From positions 1,315,882-1,379,881 of the forward strand of contig NZ_SGIU01000002.1 of assembly GCF_004296335.1 (NCBI RefSeq): DNA of 64,000 nucleotides, written 5' to 3'. Below, one piece after another: positions 55,659 to 63,272 of this stretch. The translations under genes and the position numbers were made by a program. Source of the DNA: Flagellimonas allohymeniacidonis. GTDB taxonomy: Bacteria; Bacteroidota; Bacteroidia; Flavobacteriales; Flavobacteriaceae. Under the pieces are notes generated by a model, which did no database searches, was not told the DNA's origin, and saw only the letters and a program-made list of their open reading frames with translations. Position 1 is the first letter of the stretch. Each line of letters starts with the position of its first letter.

Positions 55659-55686
55659 AAATCCTCTTTGCATCAGGGGATTTTTT
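55659..55686 (+). terminator. Terminator after the DUF4301 gene
   Basis: Stem AAATCCTC/GGGGATTT (one G-T pair) around a nine-base loop, then T residues; 25 bp after the stop. Confidence 0.65.
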
Positions 55687-55715
55687 GCTTTTTAGGGCAA
55701 GTTATTTCCTAAAAT

Positions 55716-55895
55716 ATGTTAAAAATACCGGAACGCGGTGACCTACTTAACAAAATGGTGTCCTATAGAGTGAACAAGCAAAAGCAACAAAACATGTTGA
55801 TGATTGGGATTAAAATTTTTTTAGTTGGAATGAATGCTTTAGCTCTTTTGATGATTTTTTGGGCAGAGAATAATACCGAAAAACAGATAGTATAG
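55716..55895 (+). CDS. Predicted 59-residue single-pass membrane protein
   Basis: ATG at 55716, 59 codons and TAG. The N-terminal half is charged (MLKIPERGDLLNKMVSYRVN, then KQKQQ); residues about 27-48 are a clear membrane helix (MLMIGIKIFLVGMNALALLMIF), written here with 22 letters in two parts: MLMIGIKIFLV and GMNALALLMIF. It ends in a short polar tail. There is a terminator both before and after it, so it would be its own transcription unit. I recognise no family. Confidence 0.5.
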   Translation: MLKIPERGDLLNKMVSYRVNKQKQQNMLMIGIKIFLVGMNALALLMIFWAENNTEKQIV

Positions 55896-55946
55896 CAATG
55901 CCGGCTGTGATGGGCCGGTCATTTTTGGTTGGTTGATTTGGTTGAA

Positions 55947-55972
55947 GGTCGCACTCGTTGCGACCTTTTTTT
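55947..55972 (+). terminator. Terminator after the 59-residue ORF
   Basis: Stem GGTCGCA/TGCGACC with a five-base loop, followed by seven T. Confidence 0.88.
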
Positions 55973-56009
55973 GTGACCCAAAGCTAAAACATGTGTCTAA
56001 ATTGTTGAA

Positions 56010-56129
56010 ATGATGAGTATGATGGTTTTTCGAATAATGTTTGGTATAAGTATTCTTGTTTTGGGGATATCAATTTTCATTTTGGTGTCCTATTTGCGTA
56101 AGGAATATCATAAAAAAAGGGAAGAATAG
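56010..56129 (+). CDS. Predicted 39-residue single-pass membrane protein
   Basis: ATG-ATG at 56010, 39 codons, TAG. Residues 6-29 are hydrophobic (VFRIMFGISILVLGISIFIL in the core), followed by a strongly charged tail SYLRKEYHKKREE, giving an inside-positive orientation. It is isolated between two GC-rich terminators like the 59-residue ORF upstream, which suggests a real short transcript. No family is recognised. Confidence 0.45.
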   Translation: MMSMMVFRIMFGISILVLGISIFILVSYLRKEYHKKREE

Positions 56130-56214
56130 TTTGGATGATGCTATGCAAACACTAACCATGCGTTGTCCATTAGGTCCGGATTTGTAAATTTTTGCAAATA
56201 GGATCTTGCGGAAA

Positions 56215-56236
56215 GGCTGCTTCGGCAGCCTTTTTT
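56215..56236 (+). terminator. UUCG-loop terminator after the 39-residue ORF
   Basis: Stem GGCTGC/GCAGCC capped by TTCG, followed by six T; 85 bp after the ORF. Confidence 0.9.
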
Positions 56237-56359
56237 GTGTAAAAAATATACACTCCTCCTTCCCAGATTCCCAATTTTACACATGTCAATATTAATCTGA
56301 ATATTTATAAAAATCTAATAATCAATATTTTATACCCATAATGCTATTCAAAAAAAGTA

Positions 56360-56375
56360 TGGCACTGCATTTTCA
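56360..56375 (+). promoter_or_regulatory. Possible sigma-54 promoter of the PepSY-like gene
   Basis: TGGCACTGCATTTTCA matches the -24 box TGGCAC exactly; the -12 box reads TTTCA where TTGCA is expected, so one of the two key bases is off. Spacing is correct and the ATG at 56411 is 36 bp further on. The next gene is an NtrC-type activator, which adds weight. Confidence 0.45.
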
Positions 56376-56410
56376 TAGGATAAAGTGAATTTAATTTTAA
56401 AAAACATATC

Positions 56411-56716
56411 ATGAGAAAATTGATTTTAGCATTCGTATTATCTTTTGTGGGATTCGCAGCAATGGCCCAAGCTGCAAGTGTATCGGATCAAACCGATAAA
56501 ACAGCTGTAATTGCTCCGGTTCAAGACTTTGAGGAAATCAGTGTGTCTGATCTTCCAGAAGCGGTTGTCACCGCCGTATCAAAAGATTATCCGACCGCTT
56601 CCATAGATAAGGCCTACAAAAATGCATCCAATCAGTTCAAGCTCGAGCTATCCTTGGAGGATGGCACTTCTGGCACCGTTTATGCCGATGCCGAGGGAAA
56701 CTGGATTGAGATGTAA
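56411..56716 (+). CDS. PepSY-like secreted protein
   Basis: A 101-residue exported protein: signal peptide about 1-20 (MRKLILAFVLSFVGFAAMAQ), then a single PepSY_like beta-alpha unit (SVSDLPEAVVTAVSKDYPTA, KAYKNASNQFKLELSL, GTVYADAEGNWIEM). Such domains are periplasmic and often act as inhibitors or binding modules; no target is known. It has its own terminator, and a sigma-54-like site upstream. It lies directly before the NtrC-family regulator gene. Confidence 0.82.
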   Translation: MRKLILAFVLSFVGFAAMAQAASVSDQTDKTAVIAPVQDFEEISVSDLPEAVVTAVSKDYPTASIDKAYKNASNQFKLELSLEDGTSGTVYADAEGNWIEM

Positions 56717-56756
56717 CACAAGTTTGATTAATCGTGTTAGGTTAGTTTGGTTAGAG

Positions 56757-56787
56757 AGAGGTTCGCGGGGGCGAACCTCTTTTTTTG
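56757..56787 (+). terminator. Terminator after the PepSY-like gene
   Basis: Ten-base stem AGAGGTTCGC/GCGAACCTCT with GGGG loop and seven T. Confidence 0.92.
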
Positions 56788-56850
56788 TGATAATTTTACA
56801 ACCCTTTTATCGTCCTATCGCTTTTGGGAACCGTATATTAGATACGAGAT

Positions 56851-58206
56851 ATGCCCAAAATCTTAATCATTGAAGATGACACTGCGTTTTGTCAAATGCT
56901 TTCGCGCTTTTTGACGAAAAATGGTTTTGCCATTACTACAAGTTATAACCTTCACAATGCCAGTGAAAAATTAAAGCATACCAAGTTTGACGTTATCTTG
57001 TCGGATGTTAGGCTTCCAGAAGGGGATGGCTTGGATTTGCTTCTCCGTATAAAATCTGAATTTCCCGAGACCCAAGTCATCATGATGACAGGATATGCAG
57101 AAGTTAAGACGGCGGTAAACGCCATGAAAAAGGGGGCTTTTGACTACATCGCTAAGCCCTTTACGCCCGAGGAAATCCTAAACATTATCAACAAGGCCTT
57201 AAAGGCTGGGGATACATCTTCAAACGAGAAAGTTCAGAAGTCGGCAAGCCACAAAAAAAAGGAAACTACATCAACAAAACCCCAGTTTGTTGCCGGGATA
57301 AGTGAAAGTTCTCAACAAATGCAGCAGTATATAGAACTGGTTGCACCTACCTCCATGTCTGTTCTCTTGGTTGGGGAAAGTGGGACTGGAAAAGAAGTCA
57401 CGGCAAGGATGATTCATGACCGTAGCCATCGGAGAAATCAAAAGTTTGTAGCGGTGGATTGTGGAGCCATACCCAAAGAAATTGCGACCAGTGAGTTTTT
57501 TGGACATCTGAAAGGCAGTTTTACAGGAGCGATTGAAGACAAAATGGGCCATTTTGAAGCTGCAAATGGCGGGACACTTTTTTTGGATGAGATTGGCAAT
57601 TTGTCGTACGAAAATCAGGTTCAATTGTTACGTGCCCTTCAAGAACGAAAAATAAAGCGGGTGGGGAGCACACATGAAGTGAGTGTGGATGTGCGAATTA
57701 TATCGGCCACCAATGAAAATCTTGAAGAGGCTGTCGAGGAGGGGAGGTTTCGTGAAGACCTTTACCATAGAATCAATGAATTTTCAATTACGATTCCCCC
57801 TTTAAGAGCACGCATAGAAGATCTCTTGCAATTTGCGACTTCATTCTTGGAAGATGCCACCAAAGAGTTGGGGAGAAACGTCACCCAAGTTGCGGATGAA
57901 GCAAAAGAAGTATTGCTTCATTATTCCTGGCCGGGAAATCTCAGGGAGTTGAAAAATGTGATGAAGCGAGCCGTTTTGTTCACGGAAGGTGAAACATTGA
58001 AATCGGAAGCCTTACCTCAAAAGTTGAAAAATCACTTAAAAAGTGAGCTGAAGGGTACGGACTTTTCAAAGGAAACCTATGAAAAAGAACGTATTCTAAA
58101 AGCATTGAAACAAGTAAATTTTAATAAGAGCAAAGCAGCAAAGTTGCTGCAGATTACCAGAAAGACCCTCTACAATAAAATTAATCAGTATCAATTGGAT
58201 GTGTAG
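56851..58206 (+). CDS. Sigma-54-dependent response regulator (NtrC family)
   Basis: A 451-residue regulator: receiver (1-120, phospho-acceptor D52 in DVILSDVRLP), AAA+ domain (about 147-370) with Walker A GESGTGKE near 176, and a Fis-type helix-turn-helix at the end (NKSKAAKLLQITRKTLYNKI). The sigma-54 contact loop reads GSFTGA (222-227) in place of GAFTGA. It should activate RNA polymerase-sigma-54 promoters when phosphorylated. The 3' end overlaps the convergent hybrid kinase gene by 26 bp, its probable partner. Confidence 0.94.
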   Translation: MPKILIIEDDTAFCQMLSRFLTKNGFAITTSYNLHNASEKLKHTKFDVILSDVRLPEGDGLDLLLRIKSEFPETQVIMMTGYAEVKTAVNAMKKGAFDYIAKPFTPEEILNIINKALKAGDTSSNEKVQKSASHKKKETTSTKPQFVAGISESSQQMQQYIELVAPTSMSVLLVGESGTGKEVTARMIHDRSHRRNQKFVAVDCGAIPKEIATSEFFGHLKGSFTGAIEDKMGHFEAANGGTLFLDEIGNLSYENQVQLLRALQERKIKRVGSTHEVSVDVRIISATNENLEEAVEEGRFREDLYHRINEFSITIPPLRARIEDLLQFATSFLEDATKELGRNVTQVADEAKEVLLHYSWPGNLRELKNVMKRAVLFTEGETLKSEALPQKLKNHLKSELKGTDFSKETYEKERILKALKQVNFNKSKAAKLLQITRKTLYNKINQYQLDV

Positions 58207-60643
58207 CCATTAGCTGTACAATTTCATCCTCCAGTTTTGAAATGATTCTTTTTAGATTCTCAAAATCCCCTTTTATTTCTCTTATTGCCACCTTTTTAGA
58301 AATGATTTCCATTTTTTCCAATAAAGGAACAGCTTCAATAATTTTTAGCTGACGAAACATAGGCAACATTCGGTGGGCAATGGATTCCATTTTCGAAATT
58401 TCTGATTCATGTAGTGCTTTCTCCAGTAAGTACATATCTTTTTTGGTGTTCTCCAGAAAAACATCAAGCACGTTATAAAGAGGCTGACCATCTAAAAAAG
58501 AAGAAATCAAATCCAAGCTAAATAAAGTTGAATTGGAATGGAACGTGTTTTTGTATGCGAGCTTGGAACTGACATTTTTTCTGTGCCCCTTGCTTACGGA
58601 ATATAAGGTTTTCAGCAAAACTTCGGCGCTGAAGGGTTTTACAAGCATTTCCGTGAACCCGGCATCCAAACAAACCGAACGGTTAAGGTTCTTTTGCCCG
58701 GTCATGGCTATTATGGGTTGGTTTGAGTAGTGGGAAAAGCCATTGTTTTTTAAACGCTTCAATACTTCAAAACCGTTAACATCATTCATTTGTATATCGG
58801 TCAGCACGATATCATAATCCAAGGACTTGTTCAAGGGAATATCCTTAAAACTGGAATAGCCCATAGTAGCAACACCCTGTGTTTCACAAAGCTCAATCAG
58901 TAAATGTAGAAGGGCCCGATCATCATCCAAAATCAAAATAGACAGGGAGTGATTGTCTTGTTCTGCAAGAAGTGCTTGTGAAGATTCAACACTTGCGAAC
59001 TCCAAGGGAAGCGATACGGTGAAGGTGCTACCTTTACCTTCTTCACTTTCCAGTTCAAGATAGCCACCCATGAGTTCGCTGAGCTTCTTTGATATGGTCA
59101 ACCCCAAACCGTAACCCTGATATTTCTGGTTGTCATTACTTTCGACTTGTGCGAATTCTTTAAAGATCAGCGCTTGTTTTTCCTTTGCAATTCCAATACC
59201 AGTATCTATGACCTTGATACGGAGGTAATCCCCTTTTACGGTTTGATGCACAAAAGCATCAATTTTTACAAAACCATGATGTGTAAACTTAAAGGCGTTC
59301 CCGATTAGGTTACTCAGTATTTGCCTCAAACGCAAGGAGTCGCCCAAAATGGCGGATTGAAGCTCGGAATCGATGGAAAACTCCAGATGCACAGATTTTT
59401 TAACCTTCACCTCTTCAAATTGGGCCGCGATATTGGTCAAAAGTTCTGTAAGCAGAAAGGGCTCTTTTTGAATTTGCAATTGACTGCTCTCCAACTGGGA
59501 AAAATCCAGAAGGTCATTTGCAAGGTTTTCAATATAGCTTAGCGCAGATTTTATCCTTCGCACATATTTTCGTGCTTTTTTTCCTTTGATTTTGTGGTCC
59601 AACAATTCAGAATAACCCTGAATGGTGCCCAAAGGAGACCTCAAATCATGACTTACGGTAGATATTAGTTGCTCCCGGCTTTTTAGAAGAGATTCCGAAT
59701 AATTTTTCTCCTTTTCCAGTTGGTCTCGATAGCGTTGTGACTTTAAAAAATCCTTGGACACCAAGACGGTGAATAAAAATGCAATGAGTAATCCAGAGAC
59801 AATGGCCACGCCTGCGAACCGAATACTACGCTTCACCACTTTCTCTTTTTGAAATCCGTCCAAATAAGCATTTGTAATAAGTTCTTGTTGAAAAGCTGAG
59901 GTGAAGCTCCTAAGTTTTTGGGAAAGCTCCAGGTCAGTTTTATAGATTTCCAGTTCTTTTTGAATCAAAGAACGTTCCAGCTGTTCGCTTTCTGTTTTTG
60001 CACGGTTCAATATGGATTTTGACAATTGCAGCACAGAATCTACTTGGGCGGCATTTGGTGCTGCATTAGCTTCCTTGGGAATATTTTTGTTGAGAATATC
60101 CACGTATTCCCGAATGGAGTTTTGTGTTGACAGAGATAGCTTTTCAAAATTCGGAACAAAGGTTTCAGGTGTGATGCGGCCCATATCGATTTCCATTTTG
60201 TTGATTGCTTTTAAAATGGAATCCAAAGGGGCGGTTTGCTCGGTTTTTAGCTTTAATTTTCTCAGTTCTGCATTATTGAAGACCTTCAGCTTTAGCAATC
60301 CCTGAACCGAGTCCAGTCTTTGAGTCTGTGATTGGCTTGGGGTCAACAATTGTAAAGAGTCAATTATGACAAGGATAGAATCAACCTTTTTTGAGTAGTT
60401 CCTAAGTTCACTTGATTTTCTTGTTTGCAAGGCCAATTTGGAAAGATTCTCGGCCTCATATAACTCTGTAAGCAGTAAGTTGGTATGCAATAACTTTTGA
60501 TTGTCTTGCATCTTAACTTGGGAAGTGCTGTAATCCTCAAATTCCGAATAGATGAGATATCCTGCAAGTAGACTGAGTATGCCCATGGCCAAGTAGCCGG
60601 CAATGATTTTTAAAGTAAACTGTTTTCTTGACTTGGGGCGCAT
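58181..60643 (-). CDS. Hybrid histidine kinase with receiver and Hpt domains
   Basis: An 820-residue phosphorelay kinase. A first membrane helix (about 11-30) and a second near 275-300 enclose a helical periplasmic sensor domain of some 240 residues rich in Leu/Gln/Ser. HisKA follows with H in ISTVSHDLRSPLG (about 333), HATPase with NLIGNAFKFT and GLGLTISKKL, a receiver (about 570-690, LTDIQMNDVNGFEVL) and an Hpt domain (about 715-810, AHRMLPMFRQL). The Hpt could pass phosphate to the NtrC-type regulator whose gene overlaps it tail to tail. The signal is unknown. Confidence 0.92.
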   Translation of the reverse strand: MRPKSRKQFTLKIIAGYLAMGILSLLAGYLIYSEFEDYSTSQVKMQDNQKLLHTNLLLTELYEAENLSKLALQTRKSSELRNYSKKVDSILVIIDSLQLLTPSQSQTQRLDSVQGLLKLKVFNNAELRKLKLKTEQTAPLDSILKAINKMEIDMGRITPETFVPNFEKLSLSTQNSIREYVDILNKNIPKEANAAPNAAQVDSVLQLSKSILNRAKTESEQLERSLIQKELEIYKTDLELSQKLRSFTSAFQQELITNAYLDGFQKEKVVKRSIRFAGVAIVSGLLIAFLFTVLVSKDFLKSQRYRDQLEKEKNYSESLLKSREQLISTVSHDLRSPLGTIQGYSELLDHKIKGKKARKYVRRIKSALSYIENLANDLLDFSQLESSQLQIQKEPFLLTELLTNIAAQFEEVKVKKSVHLEFSIDSELQSAILGDSLRLRQILSNLIGNAFKFTHHGFVKIDAFVHQTVKGDYLRIKVIDTGIGIAKEKQALIFKEFAQVESNDNQKYQGYGLGLTISKKLSELMGGYLELESEEGKGSTFTVSLPLEFASVESSQALLAEQDNHSLSILILDDDRALLHLLIELCETQGVATMGYSSFKDIPLNKSLDYDIVLTDIQMNDVNGFEVLKRLKNNGFSHYSNQPIIAMTGQKNLNRSVCLDAGFTEMLVKPFSAEVLLKTLYSVSKGHRKNVSSKLAYKNTFHSNSTLFSLDLISSFLDGQPLYNVLDVFLENTKKDMYLLEKALHESEISKMESIAHRMLPMFRQLKIIEAVPLLEKMEIISKKVAIREIKGDFENLKRIISKLEDEIVQLMATHPIDTD

Positions 60644-60736
60644 GTTCTCAAGTATATACGCAAACCAGAAGCATAATGGGTCAATAAGAGGTGTTAATTA
60701 ACGCAATTTTTATTATGAAAAGTGAGCGCCGGATAT

Positions 60737-60744
60737 TACTTTTG
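60737..60744 (+). promoter_or_regulatory. -7 box (TACTTTTG) for the riboswitch-receptor transcript
   Basis: Exact TAnnTTTG match just upstream of the TPP riboswitch, so transcription would start near its 5' edge. Confidence 0.5.
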
Positions 60745-60751
60745 CCCCATC

Positions 60752-60846
60752 TCAAAGGGGTGCTTTGCTTCACAAAAACAACTGATGTTTGGCAAGGCTG
60801 AGATTATACCCAATGAACCTGGGCGGGTAATGCTGCCAAGGGATGC
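60752..60846 (+). ncRNA. TPP riboswitch (THI element)
   Basis: The order of conserved blocks is complete: GGGGTGC (60757-60763), a variable P3 arm, GGCTGAGATTATACCC (60796-60811), GAACCTGG (60815-60822), GGGTAATGC (60825-60833) and GGGATG (60840-60845). This is the thiamine-pyrophosphate aptamer. In Bacteroidetes such elements precede thiamine biosynthesis and uptake genes. A short GCGC-TTA-GCGC hairpin with a T run (60845-60859) follows and may be part of the expression platform. It controls the TonB receptor downstream. Confidence 0.93.
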
Positions 60847-60998
60847 GCTTAGCGCCTTTTGGAATTCATCGTTTCTGTAAGGAAACAAAAATCAAGTACT
60901 AACAAGAATAATGACCCCTTTTATTCGTAAACATTTTACGAATGAAAACGCTCTGTTCTAATTATTATGAGAAAACCACTAAATATAGAAGTGGTTCA

Positions 60999-63218
60999 AT
61001 GCGACAACTAAAAAACAATAGAAAGCATCGCATTAAAACTTTATTCACAACATTGGCCCTTTTTGGGCTGGCACTCAGTTTAAGCGCCCAAAAATCACGA
61101 ACAGATTCCATCGAAGGAAAACAGGTAGACCTAAATGAGGTAGTAGTATCCGCCTCTCGGGTGACTGGGGAGTCTCCGGTTACTTTTTCCAATTTCGAAA
61201 AAACGGATATTGCCAAGGTGAATTTGGGACAGGATATCCCTGTTTTACTCAATTACCTTCCCTCTGTGGTTTCTACCACTTTTGATGGGACCGGAGTGGG
61301 GTACACGGATTTTCGTATTCGGGGTGCTGACAACTCCCGAATCAATGTTACCATCAACGGAATTCCCTACAATGATGCGGATAGTCAAACCACATTCTTT
61401 GTTAACCTTCAAGATTTTGTTTCCTCAGTAGAAAACATTCAAATTCAAAGAGGGGTGGGAACTTCTACCAACGGAGCAGGTGCTTTTGGTGCTAGCATTA
61501 ATATTTTGACTGATAATTTGTCTGAAGAGGCCTATGGCCAGATTTCAAACAGCTTTGGTAGCTTCAACACCCGAAAGCATACGGTAAAGTTTGGTACTGG
61601 ATTGTTGAATGATCACTTGGCTTTTTCCGGAAGGCTCTCAAGAATTAAATCCGACGGCTATGTAGACCGTGCGTTTTCTGATTTAAGTTCCTATTTTTTG
61701 GATGGGGTGTATAAGGATGAAAACACTCAAGTTAAAGTGCTGGTTTTTGGAGGTGAAGAAATTACCGGGCTTTCATTTGCAGGTTTGGATGAAGCCGGCT
61801 TGGAGACCAATAGACGCTTCAATGCGGATGGACTGTATGTGGACAGAGAAGGCGTGCAAAGGTTTTATGACCGACAAACCGATAATTACAAACAGGACCA
61901 TTATCAATTGCATCTGACGCAACAATTCGATGAAAACTGGAGTGGGAATGTTTCATTCCATTATACCTACGGGCGGGGCTTTTTTGAGCAATATATAGAT
62001 GACGCCTCCTTGAATTTTTATCGGTTGGATGAGTTTGAATCAGATGGTGAGGCAGTCACCAATTCAGATTTGATAACACGTCAACACTTGAACAGCGATT
62101 TTTATGGTACCGTCTTCAGCCTGATTTATAAATCAGCACAGTTGGATGCTGTTTTTGGAGGAGGATGGAATCGCTATGATGGCGAGCAATTTGGTGAGAT
62201 CATAGGTTCTGAATTTGCAATAGTTCCCAATATTCCCAATCGATTTTTTGAGAATGAAAGTGACAAAAAGGATTTTAACATCTACGCAAAAGGCACCTTT
62301 AGACTAAATGACCAACTTTCTCTGTTCGGAGATTTGCAGGTTCGTAACATTAATTATGAAGCAAATGGTTCACTTTTTGAGCCTGGCGCAGTTTTGGACG
62401 TAGATGAAAACTATACTTTTTTTAATCCCAAAGCTGGGATAACCTATCGCATTAACCCGAACAACAGTCTTTATCTCTCCTATGCCCGCGCTAACAGAGA
62501 ACCAGCTCGGGTGGACTTTGAAAATGGGAATCCTGAGCCTGAAAGCCTGGACGATTTTGAATTGGGATGGCGTCATATTACGTCCGATTTTCAGCTGAAT
62601 ACAAACATCTATTATCTAGATTTCAGAAATCAATTGGTGCTTACGGGCGCGTTGGATGAGGTAGGTTTTCCCATTCGCCAGAATAGTGGCAGCAGCTTTC
62701 GCTTAGGCTTGGAAATAGATGCCAACTGGAATATTTCAGATATGTTTAGGGTTCGTCCAAATTTGGCATTGAGCACCAATAAGAACCGAGATTTCTTTTT
62801 TCAGAGAGATGGTCAATTGGAAAACATGGGGAACACCAACATTTCTTTTTCTCCTGAAATCATAGCCGGAAACGTTTTCACTTTCAGTCCGAATGAGGAT
62901 TGGAGCTTCAGCTTGTTTTCCAAATATGTGGGAGAACAATTTATGGGCAATATAGACTCACCGGTTTCCAAACTTGATGCCTATTTTGTGAACGATTTGA
63001 ATATTCAATATCAAATCACCGACATTCCCATTGTGAAATCGATTGTTTTTTCTGGTCAAATCAACAACCTATTCGATTTGGAATATGAGAACAATGGTTT
63101 CTTCTTCACTTTTGATGATGATTTTACCAATCCAGGCACGGTGACGACTGTTGAAGGGAACGGATTTTATCCTCAAGCGGGCATCAATTTCCTGTTGGGT
63201 GCAACAATCAATTTATAG
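60999..63218 (+). CDS. TonB-dependent receptor under TPP riboswitch control (probable thiamine uptake)
   Basis: A 739-residue outer-membrane receptor. From the ATG at 60999 it begins with an Arg/Lys-rich signal peptide ending LSLSAQ; an earlier in-frame ATG at 60942 would add 19 residues with no signal-like character. There is no carboxypeptidase-like domain: the plug starts directly (VDLNEVVVSASRVTGESPV), with TDFRIRGADNSRINVTINGIPYND and QIQRGVGTSTNGAGAFGASINI. The barrel ends INFLLGATINL. Control by a TPP riboswitch points to thiamine or a precursor as ligand, as for the OMR1-type receptors of this phylum. The specificity is inferred, not shown. Confidence 0.92.
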   Translation: MRQLKNNRKHRIKTLFTTLALFGLALSLSAQKSRTDSIEGKQVDLNEVVVSASRVTGESPVTFSNFEKTDIAKVNLGQDIPVLLNYLPSVVSTTFDGTGVGYTDFRIRGADNSRINVTINGIPYNDADSQTTFFVNLQDFVSSVENIQIQRGVGTSTNGAGAFGASINILTDNLSEEAYGQISNSFGSFNTRKHTVKFGTGLLNDHLAFSGRLSRIKSDGYVDRAFSDLSSYFLDGVYKDENTQVKVLVFGGEEITGLSFAGLDEAGLETNRRFNADGLYVDREGVQRFYDRQTDNYKQDHYQLHLTQQFDENWSGNVSFHYTYGRGFFEQYIDDASLNFYRLDEFESDGEAVTNSDLITRQHLNSDFYGTVFSLIYKSAQLDAVFGGGWNRYDGEQFGEIIGSEFAIVPNIPNRFFENESDKKDFNIYAKGTFRLNDQLSLFGDLQVRNINYEANGSLFEPGAVLDVDENYTFFNPKAGITYRINPNNSLYLSYARANREPARVDFENGNPEPESLDDFELGWRHITSDFQLNTNIYYLDFRNQLVLTGALDEVGFPIRQNSGSSFRLGLEIDANWNISDMFRVRPNLALSTNKNRDFFFQRDGQLENMGNTNISFSPEIIAGNVFTFSPNEDWSFSLFSKYVGEQFMGNIDSPVSKLDAYFVNDLNIQYQITDIPIVKSIVFSGQINNLFDLEYENNGFFFTFDDDFTNPGTVTTVEGNGFYPQAGINFLLGATINL

Positions 63219-63233
63219 CGACATAACCATTAA

Positions 63234-63272
63234 AAGGGATTCTGTATTTTTAGCTTAATGACAGAATCCCTT
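63234..63272. repeat. 12-bp inverted repeat enclosing the Gfo/Idh start codon
   Basis: AAGGGATTCTGT (63234-63245) and ACAGAATCCCTT (63261-63272) are perfect inverted copies; the 15-base loop holds the ATG at 63258. It can fold in the mRNA and occlude the start. Confidence 0.6.
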
